From assembly GCA_028023455.1 (NCBI GenBank), contig JAQFVV010006220.1, positions 11,147,916 through 11,211,915 of the forward strand: a DNA stretch of 64,000 nt, in the 5' to 3' direction. Position 1 is the first letter of the stretch; each line of letters opens with the position of its first letter. The stretch comes from Epiperipatus broadwayi (taxonomy: Eukaryota > Onychophora > Udeonychophora > Euonychophora > Peripatidae). The notes beneath the pieces are model-generated. The model saw only the letters and a program-made list of their open reading frames with translations, was not told where the DNA came from and made no database searches. Shown piece after piece: positions 36,661 through 50,537 of this stretch. The position numbers and the translations under genes were made by a program.

Positions 36661-37950
36661 CCATATTACTTATTTTCCAAGCTGCCTATTCTATATTTAA
36701 CTTTATACTTTCTCTACTACTCTTCAAACCTTTTTGCACAGAAAGATGAAAAATTTTTACTTTCAAAAACGATCGATCAATAACCACATGTAACTTAGGC
36801 TTTTAAATGTTACCTTTTACCTCAAACTAACTAACTGTTCTTAAATTAAAATTTAAAAAAAAAAAACTTTAGTAGCAAATTTAAGCCAATTAATCTTACA
36901 TACAACTTAGTTATAGAAATCCTTACATTAACACACATTCAACAAAAAGATTTTTTTTTTTTTTTTAAACTGCTATATTTTTAAAATGGCGATCAAAACT
37001 TTTTTTTAATAATTTTGATCTTTCCGAATTAAAAAAAAACTATCTCTCTTGATCACAATTTACAATTTACTCACAATTTGCTCCTCACTTTCATACCACA
37101 ATTAAGTATTTAAATCGATGACTTCAGATGATTAATCGCATAAAAAAGATATTAAACTTAGCTTAAATTGAAGTCAGTGAACAGTCCGATTCAACAGCTA
37201 GGCTAAGATGCATAAGTGTCTTATCTCCATCTTTGAATCACTGGTAAAAGCAAAAGCCAGAAACCCAAACCTAAATTTTATAGTGCTATAATATTTGGTG
37301 TCAATTGATTACAAACTTATATTAAATGACTCTACACTAGATTGAAGATGAATGATTTATATTCAAATTTTATTAACTTAAAATAATTTAATAAGTTAAT
37401 TGCTTGGGAGTTTCTTTGGTGTTTAAGTACCAAAAATAGTATATTTATTTTTGATCATGGAATCTTTAGTTTTCATGTCTGGTAAGTTATAAACAATCTT
37501 GATGTGTTGTAAGTAGTCTAGGCTGACTTCAAATACAAATTTACATGTTTTTATTATATTTAGTTTCTTGTCATGTTATTTAATATAATCAAGGGTTAAA
37601 AAAAAATTAATAATATATTTATAAGTCTTTCCTCTCAATGTGATCTCATTCTAGTTGGCAATCTAAATTGTTATAAAGAAAGCGAGTTTATACTATGGCA
37701 ATTCAAGAATGAAATTCCATCAAATGTGGATATATTCAAATCCTATTTTAAATTGATTCAATATTTTCTATACAGTGTCACCTAGTATTCATTTTTAATA
37801 ATCTTGCAAAAGATCCATGTCATATGTAATATCATAAATTTATTGGGTTAAAAATTATATTTATTTAGAACATCCATCTTTCATAATTCCATGTTAATAA
37901 TGTTCTAAATCTTACACTAGCAATAAATAAATCATTAGGCAAACAAAAAT
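36661..37950 (-). other. Intron 2, middle part; possible LINE 5' UTR
   Basis: 36661-37270 is slightly less AT-rich than its surroundings and may be the 5' UTR of LINE copy B; no boundary is visible. 37270-37950 has no recognisable feature. Confidence 0.4.
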
Positions 37951-37954
37951 AATA

Positions 37955-38095
37955 TTAAACCACTAGACATCACATGATCACTATCTCATAATAGCACATA
38001 GGGATTTTATGCACAAGCCTTCTGGCATCCATTGATTGCTTTTGTTGGCACAAGATGACACTACTGTATGGAGAATTTTGCTTTGTTTAAAAATA
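37955..38095 (+). repeat. Interspersed repeat family R1, copy 2
   Basis: Begins aaaccactagacatcac and contains gggattttatgca, ggcatccattgattgc, acaagatgacac and tatggagaattttg, colinear with 25010-25205. Confidence 0.7.
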
Positions 38096-38115
38096 ATATT
38101 ACTTTTTCCTTCTGC

Positions 38116-38119
38116 CCGC

Positions 38120-38151
<32 letters not shown>

Positions 38152-38195
38152 TTCCTTGCGCGCTGGGCGTCCCCCCCCCGCCACCACCCCCAGCG
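38116..38195. repeat. Poly-C tract and C-rich island
   Basis: About 30 consecutive C (38119-38148) are followed by a short GC-rich stretch (tccttccttgcgcgctgggc), nine more C and a CCACCACCCCC block. It interrupts the 3' side of repeat R1 copy 2. The overlapping poly-Pro and poly-Gly open frames are translated repeat. Confidence 0.9.
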
Positions 38196-38199
38196 AAAA

Positions 38200-41100
38200 T
38201 ATTTTTTTTTTAAATGTGATTATAAGTTATTATCTAGAAAAAAAAAATGCAATGATAAATTAATATTAAATATATTATTATAATATCAATATTATGCATA
38301 ATTTCTGAGAACAAAATTTTTCTATTTTTTAATCGATTGGAGAGAGAAATCAAATAATGCTGACAGAATAAATTTTATTAGAAAAGCTATCTGTTCAATT
38401 TTCAATGCTATTCAGATCTTTTCAGACAAAGGCCTATTTCCTGTGTGTCAAGCATATGCAAATCTGTTTAGGTTTAAGTGGCATAGTATTAACAATATTT
38501 TTGTGTCATTGATCTATTTTAATATTATTAGTGTTAATTTTGTACCAGTGATATACACATTTGAATGCTTTGCCATACTTCAGAACTGTTTTATTTATTT
38601 CAATCCTTTCATGCAGAAAATGAATTAATCTTTAAATTCCTGAAATATAATTTTATACTATTAGTAGGCTATAATACAGTGTTTCTTCTAAATAGCATAG
38701 AATTAGATTGTGTTTTAATTAATTATTGCAAAAGTTATATTCAGGTTATGAGCTGATTCTCTGTTGTTTAGATAAAAAATTGAATATATTGTCTTCATTG
38801 AATTAGGAATAAGACCCCAGCCTTTGAAAAAGATTTCCAGTTTTTTTCAAGTTCTTATTAAGAGACTTTTATTTCAGGAAAGAATTTCTTTTGAGAAATC
38901 ACATCCTCTACATAGATGAATTTCTTGCATTCTGTTTCTAAAAGATTAATGATGAATATATTAAATAAAGCAGTTGAGATCAATTAATTCTGTGGTAGAC
39001 AGTTATGCAAAATTTTGCCTCTATTAACAATTATCATTTAGTGTCATTAGAATTTTTTTAATGAAAACATTTTATCCAGTGAATTAATAATTTTTTTATA
39101 TTTAAAATTTTTGAAAATATTTAGACCATTTTTCAAGTGGAATCATAAAGTGAAGTTAAATCAATAAAGATGGCACCAACTTTTAATTTATTATGAAAAC
39201 TTTTTTTCAACTTGAGTGGTTAAAAATAAAACTTAATCACAAACTTTTTCGCGGCTTAAAACCATGTTCTTTAATAAATAGATGGCTCTCAATTATTAGC
39301 AAAATTCTGTTCCAATAATTTGATAAGAAACCAGCAATCAATCAATGAATTGCAAATACAAAAGGAATTATTTCAAAAAGCAAGAAATTAGTGAAATATT
39401 CTACTTTACCATCTATAATGTGACCATTTCTTTCACTAACAGATTTTCAATAAAAAAAATTCCAAAGCATGTTACCTGAAGTGATCAAAAATCAATTAAA
39501 TTGAAACATATCACACAAAATAATAAGGAAATTTTAATTAAATATTCCAGACCACTTTTTCTTTTAATAAATCACATTTCCTTATACTAAAAAATCGAAA
39601 TGTCTTCGTTTATTATGTAGATGCTTCAATAAACTAAGCTACAGCTTTATATTCAATATTAAAAAATATGAATTCTCTACAATAAATTTATTTTGTCATC
39701 TTTTATCATGATGAATTCAAAGAATGTCTTTTCTGAAAACACAGAAACTGCTCTTTGTCATGAAAACAATGTTCTGACGTCAGTTGGGCCATAGTCTTTC
39801 TCCCAAGAACTTCTGTACTAAGTAAAAATACAGCAGAAAATTGAATACTAAACAAAGATATTTTTAAAATTGCAGTTTATGTTTTAAATCACATTTTAAT
39901 AAATATGTAAATATAAGAATTTTTAAAATTATATGCCATTTAAAAATTTACTCTATTAAAAATAATAATATACATATATGTTATACATTACAAAAATATT
40001 TAAAGAATCAGATATTTTGATTCTTAGAATATAAAAAAGAAACTTTCTGTTTCCCAGTATAATTTTCAATTAGTCTATTCAAATCTAAATCTCTATACAA
40101 TTTACAAATTCCAATCGCTATTATTCAGATGATGATTAAATCAGTTTCATAAAAATGCATTTGCAAAAAGATTAAATGAAATGATGCCATTCCAATTCAC
40201 TTTTCTGTATTATGTGTTATGAAAGACTTTCAGATTTAGAATTAACATCAGTTTTTCAAACTAATTAATGAAATTGTTAACTATTCGATCTGCTATTAGA
40301 GTATATTGGGCTATCAACTATATGTTTATTTATTCTTATTTTTCTGTTCTTGGTATAATTGCTATCAAATCTAATATTAATTTTAAACTTATCAAATCAG
40401 CAAAGAAAGAACTGCCTAACATGTGTCTTTACCAATTCTCACTACTTGTATTATAAACTATTTAAAAAATCTAATAAGCTTCGTGTATAACCTCTTGCAG
40501 ATTATTTTCCCCATTAAATTGATAGAAATCTTTTGATTATTATTGTTATATAACTACTACTACCAGTTGTGTTATCAAATGACTTGATATTTCAAAAATC
40601 AATTTTTGCTGAAGAAGAAACTAGCAGTCCACTTATTTCACAATCTAATTTTGTCCAAGCTTTTCAGACCATATCTTATTTTTAAAGATTACCTTGATAT
40701 TTATGAAGTGTTGTTGGTATGTAAAAAGCATTTGTGGAGTGTTAAAAGCACTCCATAAGCTTCTGCCCAAGCATTCATATCTTGTCTTTATCATTATAAA
40801 AGATGAAATTAAATAGACATAAAAGAATGATGAAAAAAATAAAATAGTCAAATAAATGTATTACCTTTTCCCCACTTTAGATCTATTTACTCTAAGCTCA
40901 ATTAATCAATGGATAACTAGTGGTATATTGCTATAAAATACCCATTCCCAGGCCTAATTCTGGAAAGCATATGAGAAAATCATGTGATTTTGTTAAATAC
41001 GTTATATATTATGATAATAATAATAAAATAAAAAAACAGAAATTTAGATTAGTTTAAGATTATACTTTAAATTTTTTTCTAATAACTTACTGTATATAAT

Positions 41101-42770
41101 TAATTAATTCTTGAGATTATGTGGCATTTGAAAACTAGAAGTAACATATTGAGCTTCAGTCTTGAACCCTCAGCTATCAATTCTATCATTTAACCACTGT
41201 GCTATAAACCATACCAGACAAAATGATTAAATGATTAGTTGTTTGAAGTTTGTGTAATCTTTGAGTAGTAAAGGTAACAAATTGAATTTTGAAATAATAA
41301 ATCTTTAATTTTTGTCACTCTACCATTATTTAAATTGATTAGAGTAAAATAATCAAATCATTATAAAATTCAGGAAGTCATATAAAATCTGAGTACCAAA
41401 AATACCAGTCTTCTTGATTCTAAGCTTTACTACTGTGAAAAATCATACAAAAACAGTAGCAATAGTACAAACTAACTTAAAAGAAAAAAGATCTTACCTA
41501 GTGAATTTGTATTGGAAGTAGACTTAATAAAGAAGAAAAGTGTATTCAAGGTACAGATTTCAGGTTAAAATAATAATAATGATAATAGGAAAAATAATAA
41601 AATGAAAGATTGATTATTGTTAAAGATAATTAAAAAGAATGATTTAATTTCAAATATCTTGAGATGAATTTTGGTAAACAAAAAAATTATTTAAAAATAA
41701 GTTATTAAATTAAAGATAAAGTAAAACAAAAAAATATTTGATGAGGAAACTGCATTATTTATATATGATAGATATTATATCAAAACTTTTATGGAAAGGA
41801 ATTTTGGGACTAACGTTAACATACGAATGTCAAAAAAAAGTAACGATAATTTTAAGCATGTGTTATCTGTTCATCTTGTGTTAACATTTGGACATTATGT
41901 TGTGAATAGAATTTATTAAACAATGTATTCAAATTTTTTTAAATTAACATTCCAATTTAGAATAAATTTGTTAATATTTTTTTTAAGTTAACAATTCATA
42001 GATGTTCGGGAATATTATTTCAAGGTAAAAAAATATAAACAATTTTCAGGGTCAACGTATTGGTTTACATTTTTTTTCCTAAAAATTATTTTCTCAAACA
42101 TGCATAGCTTGTTAACTTTAAAAAATATTAACAAATGTATTCTAAATTGAATATTAATTTTAAAAAATTTGAGTATATTTTCACAAAATAATGGCTAGGT
42201 GTTAACATGAGGCTAACAGATAACACGTGGTTAAAATTATTGTTTTTTTAACATTTGTTAACACGTGGTGATTTTTTTAATTTTTTGCCTTATAATTTTT
42301 AGAAATGTCATTCCCATTTGGAATCTTTCATTGACAGAATAAGATGAAGTAGAATATTTTCAAAATTACAAGATATTGCCTTCCCAAAAAGTGTGTGTTA
42401 TCATGGCACAATATGATAGTTTATGTGTGAGATGCAATGGCATGTTTGGAAAGGAACATGGTTAGAAAGGCTCCAAAATATCATTTGTGAGTACATTGAT
42501 ATTAGTTTACAGCTAGTGTAGTGAAAATTTAATTACAATTCTTTGGACGTTTGTGTTTCTTTTATTTATCATTTTAATAAATAAACAAAAAAGTAAATAT
42601 TGAATATGATACTCAGCCATATTATTTATACCATGTATTGGAAACCCCTGAAAATAGATTATTTAAAATAAAATGACTGGCAAGTTTCCGGCAAGCATAC
42701 TATGTAAAATATCAACTAAATTTTTTTTTAAATTATTAAAAAGTATTATCAAATACAGTAAAAAAGTTTA
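38200..42770 (-). other. R-spondin intron 2, 5' part
   Basis: AT-rich. Small frames at 38443-38756, 40268-40456 and 40645-40851 have no family motif. 40890-41010 contains sequence related to repeat R3. 41810-42270 is rich in repeated gttaaca/tgttaac blocks on both strands, possibly an old foldback. Confidence 0.45.
41150..41220 (-). mobile_element. tRNA-derived SINE relic
   Basis: On the minus strand, an A-box-like tagcacagtggttaaatg and a B-box-like gggttcaagac lie about 35 nt apart, the spacing of a tRNA-type pol III promoter. No intact cloverleaf is present. Confidence 0.55.
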
Positions 42771-42779
42771 ATAACATAC

Positions 42780-42971
42780 TTGTGCAATAACTAAGATTCC
42801 GGTTTCTCATACCAAAGTAACCAATAGGGCAGCTTGCCATGCAGATACCTGTCTGTCTCACTCCAGATCGATGAAAATATAGGAAGAAATTAGGTTTACA
42901 TGTAACACAACCATTAACAGATGAACAACTGTTACAGCCATGAGAACATAAAGGATACACTCCTACTAAAG
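42780..42971 (-). CDS. RSPO: R-spondin exon 2: furin-like cysteine-rich repeat 1
   Basis: This exon is 192 bp and symmetric phase 1 if the AG at 42973-42972 is the acceptor; AGs six and nine bases further in are alternatives. The donor is GTATGT at 42779-42774. It encodes CSHGCNSCSSVNGCVTCKP, FFLYFHRSGVRQTGIC, SCPIGYFG and NRNLSYCT, which is the first furin-like repeat of R-spondins. The residues aligned with human RSPO1 R66, R70 and Q71, which contact the E3 ligases ZNRF3/RNF43, are all kept (H-R-S-G-V-R-Q). The preceding signal-peptide exon was not found. The frame stays open a few codons into the intron, so the exact 5' edge is uncertain. Confidence 0.92.
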
Positions 42972-43044
42972 CTAAATAAATATAAAAAAAAGTTACTTAT
43001 ATAAATAAAACTAATTAGTTCACATTATATATATACGTAATATA

Positions 43045-43547
43045 ATATAAAGAGTATTCTAATAGCTCTAAACAAGCTGATTTTTTTAAGATAAATGCTA
43101 CAAGAGAACACATTCAAATCATCTTCATTTAGGATTGTTCCCATCCCTACACTGGTTTTGAACTATGGACTGAAGAACTAGGACACCAAATTCAAAAAAC
43201 AATTCAAGTCTAAGCATTTATTTAAAAATTAACTCTTAAGAAGATGATCTAAAATTTTTTAGATATCTACAAGTCTTTAAATTCAGCTCTCCAACTGAAA
43301 TAATCATAAGGATCTGAACTTAATTCAGATATACCCTATATTAATGGGCTTAGTAATTTAATTTAGCCAAAGTCCCCAATAGCAAAATAATAATAGTAAT
43401 AATATCAAGTCACATATCACATAAGTTATATATCTTGCATTTACAAATATTAATATAAAGAGCATGCTAATAGCTCTAAACAAGCTTTTTAATGATAAAT
43501 GCTACAAGAGAAAGTATCCAAATCATCTATCTAGGATTGTTCCCATA
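43045..43547 (-). mobile_element. Decayed retrozyme-like element, copy 2 (1.2 units of ~408 bp)
   Basis: Homologous over its whole length to 22602-23210. The block aatagctctaaacaagct occurs at about 43061 and again at about 43469, a period of 408 bp, and the intervening unit follows the first element in order. The hammerhead position (43137-43184, minus strand) is wrecked: the CTGAAGA core is deleted, GAAA reads AAAA and GTC reads GTG. The second unit ends at ttcccat and then TA-rich sequence. Like copy 1, it is more than one unit long and on the minus strand. Confidence 0.75.
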
Positions 43548-44689
43548 TATATAATAAAGATAAAAAATAAATCCTATTATTGACAATAACCAAGTTTTAT
43601 AAAATCTGAATGGATTTTTCATTTAAATATGACAGACTTTAAGATATAGTACAAGTATATTTGCTTCTCATTTTATACTCAGAGTTTGAATTTGGTCTAA
43701 ATAAACTTTAAAAAAAAATCCAAATATCCAATCATTCTAATCATCTACTATTTATCAATTACATTTAGATGATGGTAAAACAAGTATAAAAAGCTATTCA
43801 ACAAACTCATATCCACAAGAAATTAATAAATATAGTGAATAATGTATTTTCTTTCACTGTTTCTCTATGAAAGGATATATTGGATTGACCTATTAAATAT
43901 TGCTTTATGTATCTTTTTATCTATACACATAATTGTTTATTAACTGGAATATATAAAATCTACACACTATTTTGGGTGACACATTTCTAAAATGATCTAA
44001 ACATAAAAAGGCATAAGTTTAGAAAATACAATTGACAAGTTTTTAATTTTTATATGTGTGATCATAATACTGAAAACGAAGGTAACATATTTAATATATC
44101 AAAAGAACAATTAATTACATATATACAATTAGTCTTTTAGATAATAAGAAATATATCATTAAACTCTTGGATCAAGAAAAGTTAAAACCATTAAAAGCTG
44201 ACACGACCATTTTTTCTTATACTTACACAAGCTGTTAAAATTAGTAGTAAATTTATCTATACAATAGCAAATTTCTCCATACAATAATAACATCTAGTGC
44301 AAGATATAAGAATTAATAGACACTAGAAGGTTGTGCCTTTTAGTCCCCATCCAATATCTTCTCTTATATCATAAGTGAGGATCCTGGGATCTGCAAGCAG
44401 TGCACTTGAATCTTTGGACCTAATGTACCACTCCAGTGCCCACATTTTATCTTTTTGGTCAACAGTTTGATTGAATAAATATAAGAAAGGTGATCATGTG
44501 ATGTTTTAATAGTGTAATTCTAATCCTATCCAAATAATAATAGTGGTTCCAAAGCTACCAAAATATATAGATTAATTAACTAGATTCAATCTATAGATTT
44601 ATACAAGTGAATTAGCTTAGATTGATAACATTATTGCATTTTCATTTTATATATGATAGCTTTATAATTGACCAAAAAGGTAAAATGTG

Positions 44690-44905
44690 GATAGAGGGGT
44701 GCATTAGATCCAAAAATTCGAGTGGTCTATTCTCAGATCCAAAACTCCTTATTAATGAAAGTCAAAAGCTAAAAACTAGCTTGTGAATATTAGATGAGAA
44801 GGGACTAAAAATGGATTAAAATATACAACCTTCTAGCATCTATTAATTACTACAACGTGTACACTATTGAATGAAGAAATGTGCTATTGTTTTAACAAGA
44901 AAAAT
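44690..44905 (+). repeat. Interspersed repeat family R1, copy 3
   Basis: Diverged match to 25010-25205, with gaaagtcaaaagctaaaaac, tattagatgagaaggg, ttctagcatctattaattac and a degenerate end. 44510-44660 just before it resembles repeat R3. Confidence 0.6.
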
Positions 44906-44909
44906 TACA

Positions 44910-47900
44910 GACTCATAAGATTTTTATTTAAGCAAAGTTTCACATAATTATTCAGTAGTTTATATAATTCAAAAGAATGCATCAAACATTAATAAAAATC
45001 AGCCAACATATAAATATAACTTGAAACTCAAAAATTAATTACTGTCAGTAATTGTACATTAAAGATCTGTATTATTTTGAAGACATTTGACATTTTTTAA
45101 CAAGAATAAAATATCATTGGAAGTTTGTGATGTCTCGAAATTTTGTCAACTTTATTCCCATTCATCAATTAGACAGATCAATTGTAAAATCAATATCACA
45201 TTTTGCTGTTAGAAAGGCATCTAGTATATTATATATTTATTCACATATTAAATTAACAAAATGTGATATGTATTGTAGCCTTTCATATTTAGCTACAATT
45301 ACAATAATGTTACAGGCTAGAGAAAGAAAGAGAGAGAGTAGATTGACTTTCATTGATAGTCAAAGAATGTGACAATATATTCTTTTTCGTATATTTTAAG
45401 TTCTTTGTGAAAATAATATATGTATAAGATAATAACTGTATCATTTGATCGCATTGAAGAGAAATAAATCGAAATTGTTAAAATTAAAGAGTAAACAAAA
45501 AATTATCAAGTTATTAAAATTAATATTAAATGCAACTTGTTTAATATGAATTCAAATTTGTAAAATAATATATTTTTATTTGATTCTTTTTCTCTCCGTT
45601 TCTTGTTTTCAAATTAAAAAATAATTGTTTATAAAGAAACATGTAATTAAGAATTGATTATTTGAAATGTATATGGTAACTTTGGAAATTGACATCTTAA
45701 AATATTAAATAACATGTTGTTTTTTAAAAATAGTGAAGATTAACTGTAAATTGGCTGAGATAATTGATTTAATTCAGAATGTATTTTGCTGGCAGAGTAA
45801 ACCAAGCTTTGTACCTTCTGTAGTGAAGTTAAACACAGACTACCGCCAATATGCCAATGGTAGAATACCTTCAAGATCATAAGAAAATGATTATGAAATG
45901 ACCTAGCAAACTAAGTATTTGTGGTGCTTTATTGTGAATTTGCTAGCTACTTTACAATGTGTATTCATTTATGATCTAGGATAGTTCCAATATAAAAAAA
46001 AATTACAAGATCCAGTCCTAGTCTAATCTGAAAAGAAAAGTGATGTCCATTGTTATTTTAAAAATATGTTTGCTCTGTCCAGAAATTCAAATGACAGCTG
46101 ATAACTTCTTCCAAAATTCTACCAGTTGATAATGTTAACAAGTGAATCGATTTTGAAAGAGGAAGAACTAAGGATGAAATAATTAGAGTTAATCATACTT
46201 AATGAATAAGTCTATTTAATAAACAGTCTGGACTAGTAAATGAGATCATAAAGTGCAGCAATGAATTGATAAACTATGAAGGAACAAACTGTATTTGGAT
46301 TGCAAAAAAACTAATGTTTCAGAAATTGGTAATTTATTACCAAAACAGATGTAAGTTTACATTAAAGCCAGAAATTTGGGTAAGACTGTTATATATATAT
46401 ATATGTCACATGCAATAATACTAATTTATTTTTTAAAAAATAAATTTTATATTTGTCTGTGAAATTATGCTATGTTGAGAGCGATATTGTATATGGTTAT
46501 GCATTTTTTTATTATTATTATTTTTTAATATTTTTTTGTCCAATATAAGAATCATTAAAACATTGATCAGGCATGTGGGGGGAAAGAGAGATTTCTGTAT
46601 TATACTAATAAAAACAAAGTATAATGAAATTTATTAAATTTGTTACGTATTAAATTATATCAAATCTTTATTTGTATTTCTACAATTTGAAAAAATTCAT
46701 TATTTAAGGGAAGTGTACTGACACATTTATATTAATTGTTACCATATGAAATTAAATATAGTTGAGTTTCAAACATTGGTCTATGTTTAGTTCTCAGTCT
46801 TACATTTTATCAATTAAATTAAATAATTAAATAATGCAATATCATGGTTAAGTTTCTTGTGTCAACAAGCTATTGCTCAGTACTTATGGGATTACCACAT
46901 GATGAATGAAGATTTGAATCTGGATTTCCACTGATTCCAAAAAGATGGTCTGGAATGTTTCTTAATGAATTGTACCAAACCAAAACAAATGAAAAATAAC
47001 CAGAGAGCTCAGGTCTTTTAGATCACATTGATTTTATATATAATTAAAAGGATATGTATATGTTAGAGGCATATATATAAGTAAATGAATGATGATGAGT
47101 AGGAAATATTATTGTTATTTGGATAACATTACTAGCTTAGAGACTGGTTAAGCCCTCCAATATGCTTATCACCAATCTTTTGATTGGGTACAAGGCAAAA
47201 TGCCATTACAATATATTCTGGAAAAAAATATCAATACAACCAGATATTATTAAAAGAGATTATAAAGATTTTTAATTAAGTAAAATAGCATAAACACTAG
47301 TTATGAATTGAAAAAAATAGAAAAAATTACTAGAGAACATTTTTTTAGCTATTAGTCAACAGACTTTGAAAATAAAAAAGAAAGAAAAATGAAGACTTAT
47401 AATAACATGCATATAGTTATAGCTTAAAAAACATAGACTCAGAAAATTACTTTGCATCATAGTGAAATGTTAATTACATTTTTTATTATTATCCTATTAT
47501 CATCATGTGCATGAACAGAAAACAAAAGTTCCTAGTCAGTTTCACAATCTGAGTATCCTTCAAGAGAATTTAAGAGTTAACCACTTCTGGATTAAAATGT
47601 TTTAACTACATATATAGAGTTTCCCCATTAAAAAAAATATAAGTGAATATTTTTATCTATAAAAGTTACCACCATCCATTATACTTTGTTCCAAGTTTTC
47701 TAGTGAATCATAGCTCATACAAACTTATGATGCAACTTAATTTAAAAATATAGTACATAAATAAATTAAATTATTTAGCTGAAAATTCCTCTTTTCTATC
47801 TTGAATGAGATCTAGCAAGTCTTTTGCTAATATTCTTCCATATTTGAACATTTTATTTTTACTATTAAACCTTTTTCTATATAATATATCGATAATCTTA

Positions 47901-50390
47901 ATATTATTTATTACAAATGTAAAATCTATGTGAGTGGTATTTTAAAAATTTAAATTTGACTTTTAAAAATACGAAAATAAATATCAAAAAGAAATCATTG
48001 GATATAATTTATCTATTCAAAAGTTTGGAAAATGAAATATTAGATATTTGAATCTTATGTTAGTAAAAGAAGAAAAATTTAGGATTAGTTTTAAAATAAT
48101 ATTATTTATTGTCGTTAAAATTTTAATGAATCTTTTCTTAACAGTTTTAACGAAAATGATTTTATTTTATCTAGTAGAAACTGTTTCACTTGCATTTGCG
48201 TAATAAATTTTTTAAGAATTGTCTTTTTAAAAATAGTTTTCAAAGACAATCTCTTATTAGTGACATAGTTTTCAGTTTAAAAATAAGACTGTTATAAAAA
48301 TATATATTGTGTCATAACCTTTAATTTGTAAAGAAATTACTAAAAAATATAATTTTTCTTTAGAAATCTAGATTATTTAGTTGATTTCCCTCAGGCTAAA
48401 ACACCCAGCCAATCAGAAATTCTCATTGCTATTAATTTCTAGATCACCTCCTTTATGAAATTGTCATGCTAATAGAATACTGTCAATCACACAAAATGTC
48501 CATGTAATGCTGATATCTCCAATTTTTTTTCAGCTAATACATTAAAATTGTTGCTGCAGAAAAAGAGAAGCTGTAAACTGTTTCATAAAGTTATAGATTG
48601 ATTTAAAACATTGTAGAAAAGATATGATGATTGCAACAACACCATAGCATTCAAAACCACAAATCGGCATGCTGTTGCTGCTGTTATCTCCTCAAACTAT
48701 TAAGATTAGAAAAAAATAAGCTAAAAAAACATAATAGTGCAGATGAAAGGGATTATCCAACAAAAAAAAAACCTGGAAATTTTAAATAAAAAAATTATGT
48801 ATTATTTTTTGTGCTATAAACTGAATCTTCTTCAAAGTATTATTCATTTGATACAATGAACCGGAATAAATGTGTTTTTCACTTAGTCCTGAAACTCTTG
48901 CAAAGTGATGTCTTTTAATATGTCCTTTTATTTTCTTCACCACTTCCATGTCTGCGAAACTTTTTTTTCAAGACATTTTTTTATTTGGAAGAATCAAAAA
49001 AAGTTATTGTGAATATGGTTGATGCATAATCTGGGTCATGCTGCTTTTAATTAAAAATTGTTTCATCTTCTAGGCTTTGTATGTTATTGTGTTGTCATCA
49101 CTGTGAAACTTGCACTTTTCATTTTACCATAAATTATGACATTTCTATTTTATGCATCATGCTAATATTTCAGAACTTGTAGGTAAAATGAGAGATAATT
49201 ACAAATAAATTCTGGGTGAACAACGGTATTTACATAAAAAAAATCAGCATAATCTTAGCAATGGACTTCACTCACTATGCTGTTTAAATGTGGTGAATTT
49301 GACACTTCAAATTAAACCACTTAAACTTGTTTTCCTAGAGCAGCTTGTTTGATAGCTATTTCAAGCATTATAATTGTTTCCCTCTGCTATTTTCCTAGAA
49401 GAAAACAAAATTTCATGTTCCAATTTTTCAGCCATTACAAAAATGGATAAATAAGCAAGATGCATTTAATAAAAACACTATGTAGTACCATGATTTTACT
49501 CAATGATTATGATTGACAGATTGATATAGGGGAGTCCCTGCAAAAGGCAACTAATGACAAAAGCATGTACAACAACATGCTTGCCCTCCAGAAAATGATT
49601 CTGATTATTTTGGGATATTTCCTCATAGCACATATATTTATATATATAAGTTGCTGATACTACATGAAATAATAATAAAACAGTGCATTTTTCTTTATTG
49701 TTATATAAGTAAATTTGATTTTCTCTTTTTATTATTTCAATAAAGAATTATTCATTTCTTTTGCAAATAAAATCTTTTTTTTTATTTGTACTGAAATTAA
49801 ATTAATAATTGGTTTGTTTGTTTTTTAATTTAATGAATGCATTTGAATTTTTTTTTTTACTCTCACCGCAATTCAAATAAAATTGTAAATTTAAAAAAAA
49901 AAAATCTATTTGGTTTAATTTAGGAAGGGGGAGGGGTTGTAAAGATCCATTATAATTATTTAGTGAACATATGTTTAAAAAGTATAAAGGGCTATTCTAC
50001 AATCTAAAAAAATAAAAAAGGGTGATATATTTAATATTTAAAAAAATTTAAAGTTATATATTATGTAGCATGTAAATTTTAATTTTATGTTTCAAGGGCA
50101 ATTTTTAATGTTTGTCTAGTCAGTTGTGTTTAAGGTTTCATTGTTAAAAAATGACTCTTGTTATTTATAGTTATGCAAAAATGTGATTGTCAGATTGATA
50201 CCAGGTGAAATTTAGAAAGAGCATTATATAAAAAAATGGCAGTTACTTATATAAAAAATTAATATATACATTTATGAATTTTAATGACATTATTTTTTGT
50301 TTATTTATATATACTTATAATACGCTTTAAACGTATATAGGTGAAGTTAATATTTTTTGAATAGCATATAATTAAAGTAGCAGTTGTTAA
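44910..50390. other. AT-rich region upstream of R-spondin exon 2
   Basis: No gene supported. The open frame at 45127-45372 has no recognisable motif or start context. If the first R-spondin exon is in the window it lies somewhere in 43-64 kb on the minus strand, but I could not identify it. Confidence 0.4.
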
Positions 50391-50393
50391 TGT

Positions 50394-50490
50394 AATGGAT
50401 ATTGTGGTTTTATTGAATATATATATATATATATATATATAAATACAATAAAATGGATATTGTGGTTTTATTGAATATATATATATATAA
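50394..50490. repeat. 58-bp tandem duplication with (AT)n
   Basis: aatggatattgtggttttat at 50394 recurs at 50452, each followed by an (AT)n run of different length. Confidence 0.9.
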
Positions 50491-50537
50491 AATAAAACAA
50501 TGGACCAAATTGACTAATTATCCATCTATTATACTTC

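Noticed and set aside
37981-38283. Poly-Gly and poly-Pro open frames
   Set aside because: Produced by the C30 tract; no homology or splice evidence.
42736-42779. Extension of the furin-1 open frame (SMLLNFF...)
   Set aside because: Lies after the GTATGT donor; the next exon joins in phase to restore the Cys-Thr-Lys-Cys junction.
43137-43184. Functional hammerhead in the second retrozyme copy
   Set aside because: The CTGAAGA core is deleted and the cleavage triplet is changed; kept only as a relic.
45780-45880. 5S rRNA-like phrase (gaagttaaaca)
   Set aside because: Only a short chance match; no A- or C-box order and no overall 5S fold.
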